From Toxonevra muliebris (taxonomy: Eukaryota > Arthropoda > Insecta > Diptera > Pallopteridae), in NCBI GenBank assembly GCA_963691655.1, contig CAVNUY010000023.1, forward strand, positions 21,113-85,112: a DNA stretch of 64,000 bases, read 5' to 3'. The notes beneath the pieces were generated by a model. That model searched no databases. It was not told the origin of the DNA and worked only from the letters and a program-made list of their open reading frames with translations. Shown one piece after another: positions 23,801 through 38,800 of the stretch (position 1 is its first letter; each line of letters starts with the position of its first letter). The translations under genes were made by a program, and so were the position numbers.

Positions 23801-26800
23801 CACATCAAATATCTTGCGTGCCTTGCACGCATCCATTGTTTTTTGTTTTGATTGGCTATTATTTACAAGTTCTAAAAAAAATCATTTACATCAACTTTGG
23901 TAGATCATATCTAATGATCGGTGTCCAGCGATGTTTTATGTTGTATTTTTAATTGCAGTTTTAACTTTCAGCTATACAATGCAAAAAAAAGCTGCCCTCT
24001 GCTCATATCTGTTCAGTGAAAATACTTGAAAAACAAAAAAGCTTGTAATTCTCGGTAAGGTTTTCAAATATTAGGCACTTATATAGAATGCTGAAGTGCT
24101 ACTCAGAACCAGCACAAAGTACACTGATGAGGAATCGTGGAAGGCTCCGAAACGGACGTAGGATTTGCCTGCTTTTTATACACTAATGTGACTTAGTCAC
24201 TTCGACAAAAAGTGACGTTTCACTAAACCTGATAATCAAACCTTGAACTGTTGAGTAGCAATATATAGCAAATACAGAAGTAGACGCTTTGATTTTACTA
24301 TATTCTTCGAATTTTACGATAAAAAGCGCTCATTGTTTTTACACATTTGTCGAATGCTAGACCAACGCAAAGCATCATTTTGTTTTCAGTATTAGAGTAA
24401 TAAGATTTACATGAATCTTTTATACCACTAAAAAAATAAAAAACAAATTTGAATCTACTTTTACAAGATTTGCACATATCGTAGGTCTAGTCAAGCAGAA
24501 AAAAAAACTGCATATTCAGAATTGACCCTCAAAATCTGGACTTAGGGTCGAAAAACCCATTTTTGATAGGTTAAAGCATAACTTTATTTTTATTGATCCG
24601 ATGAGTAAGTTTTTATATGTCATTGAAAATAGGATATTTAGTTGTTTACAACGATGTATAAATTGGTAAAATGTATTATGGAATACCGGAGTTCTTGGGC
24701 AAAATATGAGGAGAATTAAAAAAAAATTTTCACATTTTCTCATTATAAATGGCGTCTTAAAGCACTATTTTGTTCTTGCTGGAAAGACCAGTTTTCATTT
24801 CCAAATGTATCTTGGGCCCAGGGAAGAACATGTTCATTTAAAATACTCTGATAAACAACCTGGTCAATTTTAACACCCTCTTCAACGAATTTTAGAGGGG
24901 TTCTAGCATTAGCGGAAACTCCAGCCCATACCATAACGGAAGTTGGCTTTTGAACTCGGCCAACAGTCCTATTTTGTTGCGATGATGATGTTAGCCACAT
25001 TCGGTCATTTTGCGCATTGAAATGTTGTTCAACCGTGAAAATTTTTTCATCTGTAAACAAGATATTTTCAACATTTTTTAACACGGAGGAGCGTAGCAAC
25101 GCCTTGCATCTTTGCAGTCGCAAATCTTTCTTTTTTTGTGTCAGATCTTGAGCTTGATCGGAGCTTGTACGGCTTAAGATTAAGCTTTGATTTTGCAATG
25201 ATTCGCACTGTTTCACGGTTTACTCCCACTTCCTTAGCGATTTTTCTCATTGAGCGCCTTGGATTTCGCTTGATTCGTTTACGAATTTTTTCTGTTATAC
25301 CAGTAGTTGCAACTGTTGAAAATTTTCCCCGGTCTCTATCTCCAAAACCCCCAGTTTCATTATATCGAATAATAGCTCGGTCTACCGTACGACTTGACAA
25401 ATTTAAAGCCTTTGCAATTTGACGGCTACTATAATTTGCCAAATGAAATTTCATAATTTCACGACGAATATTTTCCTTGTCCATTTTTATGGAAATTTCA
25501 AAATGTAATAACAAAAATTCAAATGAAATTAAAAGCAAAGCCAATGATGAATGAATTTGCTTTTTAAATTAAAGTAACGGTAAATGGCAAAGCTTGCTGC
25601 AGAGTATTAAACTTGCGTCACTTTACAATTGTCACCCTGTATATATAAAAATATTTAAAAATAAACTACTTTCTATTCTGTCTCCAACGAGCTTTACATT
25701 TTTTACAGGAGATATAAGTTTTTTAATATTTTAACAGAGCATAAAATTAGAAATTAATATCGTTTTTATTTTTCAACCAAATTTTTTTTTTGGCTTGCAT
25801 TGTGCAATTGACCAATGCCATCCTTGACCAGCGTCCTGGACTACAAATGAATAGTTATAACGACAGCGATAACGACAAATTCATTTGGTTGAAGTTGTTC
25901 TTTCTTAAAAGCGAGATAATCTGCCTGTCTTTTGGCAATGTAGTCATGTGGAACCAAATGGATTCGTTTTTGGCTGAATTCAGAATCAAAATCATCTGCT
26001 GGTTTTTCTAAGTTTTTTCCAAAGAAAATCTGCCTATGTACATAATTCGCAAATTAGAACTATAAAAACAGAAAAAGAATTTAGATGGTATGGCAAACAA
26101 AACTTATGTAATGACAACAAATTAGTGCATACCGCCAATATTCATCCATTGTCTGCATAATATATTTTAATATAATTTATTGAAATGTCTGCAAGATACC
26201 TACCAGAGCATTCAGGGCATACATTTAACAATTTTTATCATCGTTTGAAAAATAAAAAAGATATTAGTTTCTAATTTTATGCAGTGTTAAAATATTAAAA
26301 TACTCATATCTCCTGAACTATTTGAGTTACCACCTCGAATAAAAAGCCAAAGAAAAGGTAATTTAGTCTTCTTAACGGAACACAAAATTTTTAATTTTCG
26401 GGACTATGTTACGAGTTTTGCAAATTAAATTTTAATGAATTAATTTTAAAAATTAACAAAATTAAATTATAACATATTTTGTAGCCCGTCTTATTACCTT
26501 TTCAACTGTACCTTATACATGCATGTCGGTAGTATAATGACTGAGTTTTGGACGATTCTGTGATTCCATACAGTCAATTTCGGAGATTTGGTTCGCTCTG
26601 GCAACTCCTTTTGTATACCTTTTTGTTGGGTTTGGTCTAAAATAAAACCATGGGCAAATTTAAGCCAAATATGAAAGGATGAAGTCGATCGCTCGTTACG
26701 TTCAATCTGGAATGGCTGAATATTTACATACCTAAGTATTAAAATATTTTTGTGGTCAAATAAAAAAGTTAAATAACTCAGCCATACCTCAATGGATTTT

Positions 26801-29800
26801 GAAAATTTATATACTTTTATATATACACTGGTAAACAAAATAGTCGTTTAAAACGTATTTCAAAATGAAAAAATGTGATACAATTTTTATTTGCCTTATA
26901 TTTTGCCCTCTAACTCGGGGGTTCTTTAAGATATATTACCAATTTATACATCGTTGTAAGCAGCTATGGCATTTAAAAACTTACTCATCGGATAAACAGA
27001 AATAAAGTTACGTGCAAGTATATACTTAAACCTATTAAAAATGGGGTTTTCGACCCTAAGTCCAGAATTTTAGGGTCAATTCAAAATTCTTAGTACGCAG
27101 TTTTTTCTGCTTGACTATACCTACAGTTTGAGCTATGTCTCAACGAAAGTATATTTTCACTGTCACACAGTGTAATCTTTGAATTAACAATTCGAAAATA
27201 AAACACAAAAATGGGAGCTACGGCGGGAAGGTTTCAAGTGCAGTGATTTTATAAAAATTGTGCAATCTGCAAACAGTTGAGATCATGTAACTCGAACCAT
27301 ATTTATCGGCTTACCTCCGAAATTTCTTGAAACATCCTTAAAATTTTATTCTTTGAAAATATGGCAGAATAAAGAAATTCATGAAGTTAGCGTTTCCCCT
27401 TAACAAAAAAAAAAAAACTTATTAATTGCATTTGTTGAATGTCGTCAATGCACCCATTATTTCATGTAATTCAGCTGGACTCTAAAATAGGACAAAATTA
27501 CCACGGCGATGTTGTTTAAGGCAAGCAATTTCTAATTTCTTTGGGATTTCATTACTTATGAACAAATTATTTTTTCAAGTATTTTCAAGTTACAGTACTC
27601 AAAAAACAATTACATTCTGAATACATACACCAGCTACTTTATACCCGCAAGGTACTTTTTGATATGCTGAATTTCTAGGATGGGATGGAGAGTTAAGTAT
27701 CAAAGATCAAAATTCTGAAAGCACCAATCAATATCTTTCTAATATATCTGTGGTATTCTCACTACATCTTCTTAAGCTGTAAGTACTTATAGCTATAACT
27801 TTATAACAGTACATTTTTAGACACCTTTGTCGAAATTAAGCACATCTTCAGTAAAAATATAACAAATTTATACTTACACCAAAATTGCTGGCCGCAAAAC
27901 GATCACTTGCCGATACCGCTGACGATGCAGTTGTATGCGCATAGTATGCATTAATATTTGCAAGTAAGGTACTCATAACTGCTGGCACACCCGAACAAAG
28001 ATATTTCGCTGATAAACAATGAAAATGCGTCATTGCCTGGTATATATTCTCAATCCCATAACGCATAGCAAATTCATCTACAATTTCTTCAGGTATCTGA
28101 TCAAAGTATAACTTCCAAGCGTCATCTCCTTTTTGTACCGGCAATTTTACCTGATTTATCAGAAGTATTAAAAAAAATAGTAATTATACCAGTAGTAGGT
28201 CCTCTAGCTTTAGAAATATCGAAAAACTCTCCCTGTAAATAATTGAAGGATAATGCTGATAATTTATTAAGAGGCCAGATGGCCTACCATAGTTTGAGCC
28301 TACAAAATGTTATGTGAGACACGACTGCAATAATTCTCGCTTTCATTGACAACAATTTCAACCAACTGTACTTTAAATTGCCTGTTTAAACTTTCTCAAT
28401 TAAGTGTATAAAGTAAAAATAAGATATTGTAGATTAATAACACAACGGAACGATTCCAGTGAAATTGACCACGCTGTGACCTGAAAGATAAGTCAGTAAT
28501 TCCGCTTGATTGTCTGAAATTTCAGCCGTCCTTCTAGATGAATTTCAATGAACTTTAGACCTTTGTGCTAATTTGCATATAATAACGACCTCTAAATATT
28601 TTCCAATTTTTGATTTTTTAATATTTGCGATAGTGTATTGTAATTGTCTAAGAAAAACATATTTTTTTTTTTAATACAATCATAAACTCATTAAATGAGC
28701 AGTAGTTTGAATTCAACTATGACGATACCGTTATAAAACTTCATAAATAACACACGAACGATGAAGCATACGTATAACCTGCCATAAGAAATATTTTACT
28801 TGGTATATCCCTTTCATTCCCAAATAAAAAAAAAAATTAAGTTATTCAATTTGCATTATTCATCACAACGACAGCAACAATATCAGACATCAGTATGTTT
28901 TTGTTTAAATGAAAGCGAAAGAATTTAACTCTTGAGAGATTCTACCCGTCACGGTATTGTCATAACGAAATTCAAGCTGGTGTTAATTTTATGAGTTGTT
29001 GTCTGTATTGAAAAAATGAATTTATTTAAAAAAAAAATTCTTTTTTCAGTCATTTACAATATAATATCTCAAAGAGTATTATAAGACATTGTATCTGTCT
29101 AATTTTTTAGTGTAAAAAAATGACTAAGTTATCCACTATATTGCGCAACGCCTATTTTGCGACTTGTGTAAAGGAAATTAGCGACTTTTTTGAGAAACTC
29201 CTAAATTTTTCCAATTTTGGATATTTTTATCTTAATTTTTTAGTTTCGACCTAAGCTTCATAATTCAGGCCAATGCGGGTTGATTTTTAAAAAAAATATT
29301 TTTTGAATCATATCGATCTACCTAGGCTCACTAGCAGGGTTTTGGGGTTAAAACCCAATGAAAATTTTTTAATTTTAAAATTTTTACATGAACTTGAACT
29401 TAATTTTTTATCGTGAGGCACCTTACTGTACATTAGGGGTGATCAAATTTTTTCGAGACATCGGCTACCCCCTAGAAAGATAATACATTTGATGCTGATC
29501 AATTTAGCCAAAGAGTGTATGACTAAAAAATCAATCATTAAATAACTAAACTCTGATATTAGTTAACTACCAAATTTAAGTTTTACAGTTTTTTGTTAAG
29601 TAATGAAAATTTTTTGAGTAAAATATAAAAGCACTGCATAAAACATATTTTTTATTTAACATTTCATATTTTGTGAAATGGAGTCAGCAGATAGAAGTGT
29701 AAATTTTTCAGCAGCAGAGATAAATTGTCTTCTTGAATTAGTAAATAAATATAAAAATATTTTTAAAAAGAACAAATATGGGAAACAATTGGAGAAGAAA

Positions 29801-32800
29801 ATAGCTGCACACAAGATACTTACCAAAATCAAAAAGAGCTGAAGACAAAATATTTTGATTTCAAAAAAGACAGCAAAAGAATGCGACTGGCGGAGAACCT
29901 CCTGCAAAAAATGAATGGCTCCAAAAGTCACTGTCAACTTTGCAATCCCGATCTGAACTCATATTTATTTCTGTATTTCCTTTTTTTTAAATTTTGTATT
30001 TTGTTTCATATGTGTTCTTTATTATGACAGTAGTCAGTTGTTAGTTAACAATTAGTTAAGCGGCTAAATTTGGCTGGTTAACTAATTGCTAAGCTTTATT
30101 ATGAGACTGAAATTGGTTAGTGAAACCGGGCCTAAGAAATACTGATGACCCTGTAAGGTACTACTTGTAGAAGAGCGTTCAGCAATCCAGGACATAGCTT
30201 GCTAAAATATTTAACGGTTCAAAGCAAATTAAAACAAAACGCCAATTTTTTCAAGTCTCTGACCACCCGTTAAGAATATAGTTACATTTCAAACTTGAAA
30301 AGGTTGTATGAGTTTCAAGAAATGAAGGAAAATAAATTTAAATAAACAATTAGTTTTTAAACTTACCATGCCGCCGTTATTCTGGTCACACAAATAATGA
30401 AATAAATTTTCATGAAGGCATGTGTATTGTACATGATATGGCGCGACCTTTTCTTCACCTTTGATTTCAACCGATATGTGTAGACGTATTGCTCCAGAAA
30501 CTGCCGATTTATCTGTACGTTTTTCTAAATTATACCACACATCCATTTCACCGGATAATGTGCGTACTTCGATAATGGTTTGACCAAGGAAATCATCTGA
30601 CTCCCGTGTCAATTTTTGACGAAGTTTCGATTTCAAGTCATTGTCTTCGTCCCAAACGCGTACCTTGATACGATCCGATGAATTATGACATTCGCTATAA
30701 GCCCATTAGAATTAGATCAAATGCATGAAGTGATGAGGGTTTGGTTAATATTAATATTTATAGTTAATAATACTACTCAACAAATTTTAAAAATGTTTTC
30801 CGTCAGGAGCCATTTATGCATGTATCATCATTTCCATTATGTGATAACCTCACGAGAGAACAAGCAAAGCTGAACGAAATAATCCTCAATAAATTATAAG
30901 AAAGTAAACTTGAATAAAAAGGAAGTAAGCCAGCTTTTTTGAAAATTCGTTTAATTGAGTATAGCCTTAAGGGTATTGGAGTGCAAGCAGTAAAATAAAA
31001 AATAGAACAGAGTTTTGTAGCACTAGTAAAGGAAAGGAAAAGTGAAAATTTTGAGATATTCGAAAGATTTTTGAGGTACGAATGGTTTTTCTTAAAAACC
31101 GGGATTTGAGAGGGAAGTTCCCTTACCGATAACTCTTATTTACATGAGCAGACACTAAGAGATGTTTTTTTTTAAATTTATTTATTTCTTTTTCTTTAAT
31201 AAAAAAATATCTTTGAGTTTACAAGTTATGAATTTGATATGAATTAATATGGATATAAAATATTTTATAATTTACAGCTTGTTGAGCGAAACGGTTTCAA
31301 GTTACTCGACGTTCATTTTGATAGATTAAAAACCCAGAAGGAATATACGTCATGAATTACTTTTATTATCCATGATTTATCGCATTATTACATACAAATG
31401 AAATAATACATAACAAAAGTGGCGAAAAAGTAATGTCAAATATGAACATAACCACTGTGTGGCGCTCCTATTGTTCCGATTTGTTTCTTTTTTTTTTTTT
31501 TTGTTAAGTTGGTACATCTGTTGTTGATATTCTCTCTAAATCGTAGCGTCAGCTTGACATTTGCAAAAGTTACGTAGCCAAGAGTACATTTATCTCTGTG
31601 TGTGTTGGCGATTTTTTACAATTTTATTAACTTGTATTGTATTAAATTTTGCGTAAAAAACTAATTTAATGCTGTGCGAACGTTGGAAATGTTGGAAAAA
31701 TGTTTCGGCAACGATTCTCTAAAGAAAACGGTCGTTTACCAGTGGCACGAGCGGTTCAAAAGTGGTCGTGAAAACCGACGAAAACCGACGAAAACGTTGA
31801 TAAAGTAAAAGAAATTTTGAACAATAACCGCAAATTATTCATCAGAGAGTATTATTTGGGCGTTATGAGGCGTTTGCGTGAAGCAATTCGCCGAAAGAGA
31901 CCAGAATTGTGGATAGAAAACTAGTGGATTTCTCACCATGATAATGCACCATCGCACAGTGCCATCATTCGTAATTTTTTGACGAAATACCATCCAACAG
32001 CTACCGAATGTACCTGATTTGGCTCCCTGTGACTTCTTTTTGTTCAATCGAGTTAAAAAAACATTACGGGGAACGCGTTTCAGCAGCCGAGAGGAAGTAA
32101 TGGAAAAATCGCAGGAAGCACTGATGGACATATCGAAAACCGAATATAAAAAATGTTTCGAGGATTGGCTGGCATAAGTGTGTTGCAGTCGATGGGGATT
32201 ACTTTGAAGCAGACAATATAGATTTAGATGAATAAACTTGTATTTTTAATTTTCTGAATAAATTCCGGGAACTTTTTGATCAAGGTGGTACTGATAAATA
32301 TTACCACATACATTACCATATCTGCAAAAGATAATGTATAGTTTTAATCGTCTCCACATTGCGTATTCATACAGTAGATTCGTGTAAAATTCGTGTTAAA
32401 AATAGTCAAGTGAAAAACAGACGTTAGTATACAAATGCTAAACAAAAATTAAAAAAAAAAATAAATACTAAATGATAAAATTTTTTTCAAGAATACTGGA
32501 CGAACAGCTGATGCAATATAATTATGATGGCTTAAAATCTAACTTGGTATTTACACATTATGAACATTTAAATAACGTTATTCATGGTATGTTAATCATA
32601 TTTTATTTATAAACATGTATTACAGGAAGTTCTATGTTTTCCAGAGGCATTAAATCATAATGGCTACAGTCGCAAGGAGTATGCCAACGAGGTGAAAGGG
32701 GCATTTAAGCTTATAAACCTGAGGCAAAACAAAAAAAAAAAGAGTGTGAAAAACAAAAATTTATAATAATATATTAGTATGTGAATTTATTTAATTTTAT

Positions 32801-35800
32801 TGTTTTGTTTTTTTTTTAAATGTAAATTTATATTTTTTATTATATTTATTTTTTTTGTCAATAGATATTAAAAAAAAGATAAAAGTTGTGAAATGAATAT
32901 AATTATAATCATTCTTTATTTCATATAAACTTTATAATAAATGAATTAAAGAAATACCATAATAACATCTTTTCATTAATGAAACAATGGGAATGATCTA
33001 TCAAATGATGTGCATATGTGTAAAAGAATGGATGATCACCCTTGAAAGAATTCGTTTATCTTTGGAAATCTAATAAAAAGATGCATTATTTTCTTACGAC
33101 ATCTCTGAGTTGTCAATCATTAATACTTTACTACATTTGCATTACATTTTCCTTCTGGGAAGTCTTAACTCACTTCTGGGCCTCTCAAAGTTCTCAAAGG
33201 AAAACATCTAAGCTTTCTTTTGACCAAAAAAAAAAAACAACAAAAAAGTAAAAACTGTTTTTGGATTTTTTTAATTCTTTTTTTTTCAAAAAATAGAGAA
33301 AAAATAAGTCGATTTTAACTTAAAAAACTTAGACTTTTCAGGGAAAAAATCCCAAATTTCTTGGCTAACAATTTTCTTTCCATATTATTACTTGCAACTT
33401 CCACGTCCTTGAGGTCGTATAATTTTGAACCGATTTCCAAAAATACTTTGTATTTACGAATTGGCGTAGGATAAATCATAAATTTCATTAATTTCATAAC
33501 TTTGATGTACCTACATACATGGCATACGACGGATATTTAGTATTGTCTAGTGTAATAGGTTGACATATAAATTTTAAATTTATATGCAGAATTTCAACAA
33601 AAATAATTAGTAAAAAATAAAACAGTTATTAGGTTATTTACAAGGTTGTTTTCATGTTCTAAGACAGATGTTTATGTCTATTATTTACATATTCAAATAT
33701 ATTTGAAGTCACATATAATTTGTGCTCTCACATATTGCTTGCGTTCAGAAGAATTTAGCTCTCTATTCGGTTGATTGATAATAATTTAAAATTTATATTT
33801 CATATATATTCAAATTTAAACTTATTACCAGGAAGCGAAAAAAGGCAAAATAAAATTGTAATTGGTAATCTAAAATATTCAACGATTTTTTAAATATATT
33901 TATATTATATTATATTTCTATGTTTTTCTTTCTCAAAAGCGATTTAGTCAGAAATACGAAAATCTGAATTTTGAAATCTTAAAAGGAATGCTAACTATAT
34001 TTTATTTTTTCTGCTTTTTGCTCATTATACTTTAAGCTGAAACGAAAAACTTAAGTCGAGGAACCGGAAATTGCAGAGCAGAAAAGTTGATCGGAATAAA
34101 TTTTGTATCCCCGGTTCAAACAACAGCATCTTTCAAAATATGTTATGTCAGAATATTTTAGAGATTTAAAGAATTTTTTACCACATACATACATTAGAGG
34201 GCCCAACAAATTGAAGTTACTTTAATAAAAAGTAATCTGCTATATGAATAATCTCACTTACATCTTAAAAAAAAATTCCAAAATAGTTCAAAAAATAAAC
34301 AGTTTTTTAATTTTAGATTCGTGAAACTGAAAGAGATACTGTGAAAATGTTTCAATATTTTTTTTTCTCTAGGTATACTACAAATACATGCATTGAAATA
34401 TTTTTTTGGATCTTTAAACAATTTTCTGAGGTTTGGGATATTTACAAGCTGTCGTATACTATCGTGTCGTTGACGACATCCCAAATGACTACTATAAAAT
34501 TTATATTATTTTTTCAATGTGACTTCAAAGAAAAATGCAGTGAATGCTGATGGAATCAGCATACTAGAGTTATATAGAAAATACATATGAAATACTCGGG
34601 AAAATTTTGTGGGGTGATGAGCGATGTTAATATTTCATCCAACAACGAGATTTCCTATTTCTCAGTAGCATCAAGGTCCCAACTGCTGGGGTCCGAATGA
34701 CCCCAAGAAACTCCGCATAATTAAACTTAATTAATTAACATATAAACAATTTTGGCACACAATTTAATTTTTTTCTGTAACAAATGAATGAACTGTTTAT
34801 TTTTCTTCCAACAAGTGTTGCAGAGTAAAAAAAAAAAAAAAACATTCAAAATTGATTGGAAATATTTACAATTGCTTAATGTTACAATCTCTTTTGCACC
34901 AGATTGAGAATACGACTATGTATTTGAAAGGTTCATGTATGAACTTTCGGAAGCAGTAGTTGATATTCATGGCATCGCTTATTCCAGAAAAGCAACATTT
35001 ACTATAATTTTAGTTTTATTATTTCGTTTTAAAGAATAGTGCTGCAGGAACGCATCTTTTTCTCTTAAATATTTACGGAGGGCGTCCATCGAATACCCTT
35101 TGTAAATCATGGTTTCGACGATGGTAATTCGAAGTGGCAATGAACGCGAAGGTGCGCCAAAAAATTCGAAGATGAACAGTTGCACAATTGTTGCTGACCA
35201 TGCTTCCACACGTGCAAGTTCGAAAAACTCAATACATTCACACTTTTTCTCTAATACACACTTTTTCTGTATATACATATTTGCAAGTTACAGCGATACT
35301 ATCAAGCAAATTTCAAAGGAAGTAAATTTTCATACTTGCTGCAAGTAAAAGAGAAAAACAGTATTGCCATCAATGTGTTTTTTCCTTTTAATTTATATTG
35401 ACATTTTAGTAAGTAATTTTCTTTCGTTAAAGCGATTATTTTTATTTCTATTGCAAAAGAAATATAATAGAATATTATTACATAGCATTGTTGTACGTGA
35501 TGATAATTAAAAATAAAGTTTCAGAAGTATTTATGATCAAATTTTTTAACACCATTTTTTTGCCCGAATGTTGTTGAAGCGTTTTGATATATGGCAACAT
35601 TGCACTTGCACGTGTAGACATCCACGCCAGTTGCGGCAATTTTTGAAAATTTTCGGAGATAATATGTATTCTCACCTTGCAGCAGTTTACTTGCACGAGT
35701 GGGCGCAGGATGAAACTCTCCGTTGCACAGTGGACTATTTAATAAAAGCTAGAGAGGCAATATTATTTTACGTGTTTCAATGGTTGTTCTCAGTCCTTTA

Positions 35801-38800
35801 AGCATAATTAACCTTAAAAATGAATTTAAGGTAACTGCCGAAATAGTAACAATGTAATGTAACAATGGTAGTAACAATAAATGATATTTATATACCTATA
35901 TTTTTTTTCATTTTATTTTTTTACAGTTTGTATATACATAATACATACATAATAATAGACATTTTCTCTGCTCTGATATTTCCAGTTTTTGATATTGCTC
36001 ATTTTTTGAAAAATTTTTACTACAAATACTGTTAGATAACCTATCAAAAATAAGTAGGTTCAATTTGTGCTCAAAATTTCAATGAGATATCTTTCTAATC
36101 ACGGATAGTAAGAAATTGACTCAAGACACAAGAATGTACCCACGTGCGTTATAAATGGAAGAATAAATCTTATAAAATAGAAAAAATTAAATTGCAATGT
36201 GGAAAATTTATTCTTTTTTAAATATTATTAAGTCCGATGAAACGCATTCTAAAAAATTTATCGAATCAAATATTTTTTATGATGGTCAAACTGTGATGTA
36301 ATTATGGTCATTTCAGTATAGTACCTTCCATGATGGTATCAAGTACTGTTACAAAAAATTGCTGATCAAGCCTAAAGCAAAATGTTTTATGTAATTCAAA
36401 TAATTTCAATATGATACACAAAACTGTAGTTAGTTTCTTAAAAAAAAATAGTAAATTTTTTGCGAGTATTGAAAAGTTCTCAAAAGTTATACATACACGT
36501 ACACTGCCGTACTCACCACCTATTGCTCATCTGACATTTGTAAAATACTGACGTAAATGCCTTAAGTGGGAACCATAATAGGCATATGCCAGCTTAGCCA
36601 AGAATGCGAACACATAGAAATCATATCGTCATGCCCATAATTCATTTTCATCAAGTATGGATGAAAACCTTTCGTTGGCGCGTTCATTGTGTTCAAATCG
36701 CAGAGCACGACAATATTTGCTGCAGACGCGTGTTACAGTGTTGCTGTCGCATACATTGTGTTCGGAGCTATATACTGCTGTGTTTTTAACATTTTTCACA
36801 AAGAGAAAATAAATGCTGCCAGTTCCAACATAAGTTTTTGATTTCTCTAAGAAATTTTAGACAACATCTACTACATTCTGGTATGGAAACTTCTGATGGA
36901 AAATCACAAAATAACAAAACAGAGAAAAGAGCACATAATGAGAAAGCCTATGTCGATCTCCATACGCTCATATGTACATGAATTGAAATTATAATTTCAA
37001 TTTGCGCCGACTAAATCCTACGTATAGGTGGACGGAAAATATATACAAAGTGATTTTGCACAGTTTATGGATTTGCACTGTTTATGTTAAAGGGGTATTC
37101 GTGGAATCTAATACCGTAAACTTATTTTTTATGCCAACGCAAGTTTACGTCATTGATTTTGAATATTCGTTTTCTTTAAGTTGGTTACTAAACTTCAAAT
37201 TGTGCTCCATGGAGCCCCGGGGCTCCGAAAAATTTATCAATGACTCCACGGTAATATGTTAAATTTTTAAAAGAGTTAGTTTACAAACTCAAAACATTTA
37301 ATTTAAAATTTTAATTTAAAATTTAATTTCATTTACGATTTAATTCTAAGGGCTCCGCGAAATTTAATGCCAATCAAAAGGGCTCCGCGGGAGAAAAAGG
37401 TTGAAGACCACTGATCTAAATAAATAGGACTGGTAAAAAATGTTAAACATTTCGGTAAACAAATCATTTTGAATAATTTTTCAAAAAAGGATTTTATATT
37501 ACGGTTGTTAACCCTTAAATGCATAGTGTTGTATTCAAACTATATATCATTCTAGATCGTACAATTTTTCTTGTCAATGTCATGCATGCATTGTCAATTG
37601 TTAATGCATGCTGTAATCATTTGAGAGAAACTTAAACAACCATTTTATGATGGTTGGTAACACTAAAAAACTTAACGATAACATAGAAATGTCACGAATG
37701 AAAATATTTTTTTGAGCCGAAGAACGTGTAGTGCTATTTGTGATTGTATTTTTCTTTACCAAAACTGAAATTTGTGGTGTAGCTTTATGCTACAACAAAA
37801 GAAATACTTGTTGTTGCCGAGCTGAAGTATTTTTTGTGAGAAAATACGACTCTGAAGGTTAAAGGAAAGTATTTTGTCTAGTTTATGTAACAATTTTTGT
37901 CTCTTTTCATTCATGGTTCGTTGAAACTACCATTTTTAATTGTCATTTTAATTCTTCATCGGCAAGAAGCTGCAGGCCCACAAAAGTTCACGTATTCTAT
38001 TATCTTATTTGTATTTTTATGTACTTTAAATGTTATTGTTATAGGAAATAAAATTTCTTACTAGTATTAAACTGTGTGTTTTATTTTAAAGAGGTATCTG
38101 GTTGGAACACTTGTTTTAGAAATTTCACATAACTTTATCAGCATCTCAGTAGAGAGCGCATTATTACCCAAGGGATATTGAAGGATGCATCCTACAAAAA
38201 CCTTTTTATAATAAAAACACCAAAATTCGTCCATATATAGGTTTCAAGACTTTTTTTAAGTAATATAAGTGTTAAAAAAACATAAATACTTTTGTTTCAA
38301 AAAGAAATTAAAAATCATGAATTTAAGTATTAATTTTTTAGGACGAAAGATACAATTTTTACCAAACTTCCCGTGAAGATAAACTAAGCTGGTTAGTTTT
38401 TAAATACCCTAACTCAATTTTTTTTAAAATGCCAGATGAGCAGTTTATGCTTAGTACGACAGTACACCATAATTATAGTAAAGTGACAACAGTGCTTATG
38501 TGGAAAAAAGAAATGGAGAGGAACAGAACAGCGATAGAGGTAGAAAGACAGAACAAAAGTCGTAAAGAAGAAAGCGAGAAAAAACATGTACATTTGAGTA
38601 TAATTCAATAAGTCTATTTCATCCAGCATTCGAAAGGATCTTAAACTGAGTAAAAAAATATGCCAACGTGTTTTCTCTTTTCTCTTTTTTCTGCAACAAA
38701 AAAAAAAAACAATTAAAAAACAACACACACACACACAACAATTATTAAACAGTTAAAAATACTCACAAATGAAACTTCTCGTTCCACACAGGATTTAATT

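Larger units (their letters stand above)
15748..27877 (-). other. 12.1-kb unc-13 intron between E3 and E4
   Basis: The intron is dominated by mobile DNA: a Helitron (16454-19335), the split 1.3-kb repeat (19413-20470 and 23652-23845), the inverted Helitron (20471-23651) and a Tc1-containing inverted-repeat element (24488-27117). The stretches 15748-16453, 23846-24487 and 27118-27877 are AT-rich with nothing I can name. Confidence 0.75.
30695..38766 (-). other. 8.1-kb unc-13 intron between E1 and E2
   Basis: AT-rich intron with a mariner remnant (31687-32270), a MITE (33828-34030) and a hAT terminus (37190-37413). The stretches 32290-33827, 34031-37189 and 37414-38766 show no gene. The short open frames there (for example near 34979-35278 and 36604-36789) match nothing I know. 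Confidence 0.65.

Noticed and set aside
34979..35348. Overlapping open frames on both strands (99 aa minus, 79 aa plus)
   Set aside because: No recognisable family motif, no splice sites that join to anything, and opposite-strand overlap suggests chance open frames in a slightly GC-richer patch.
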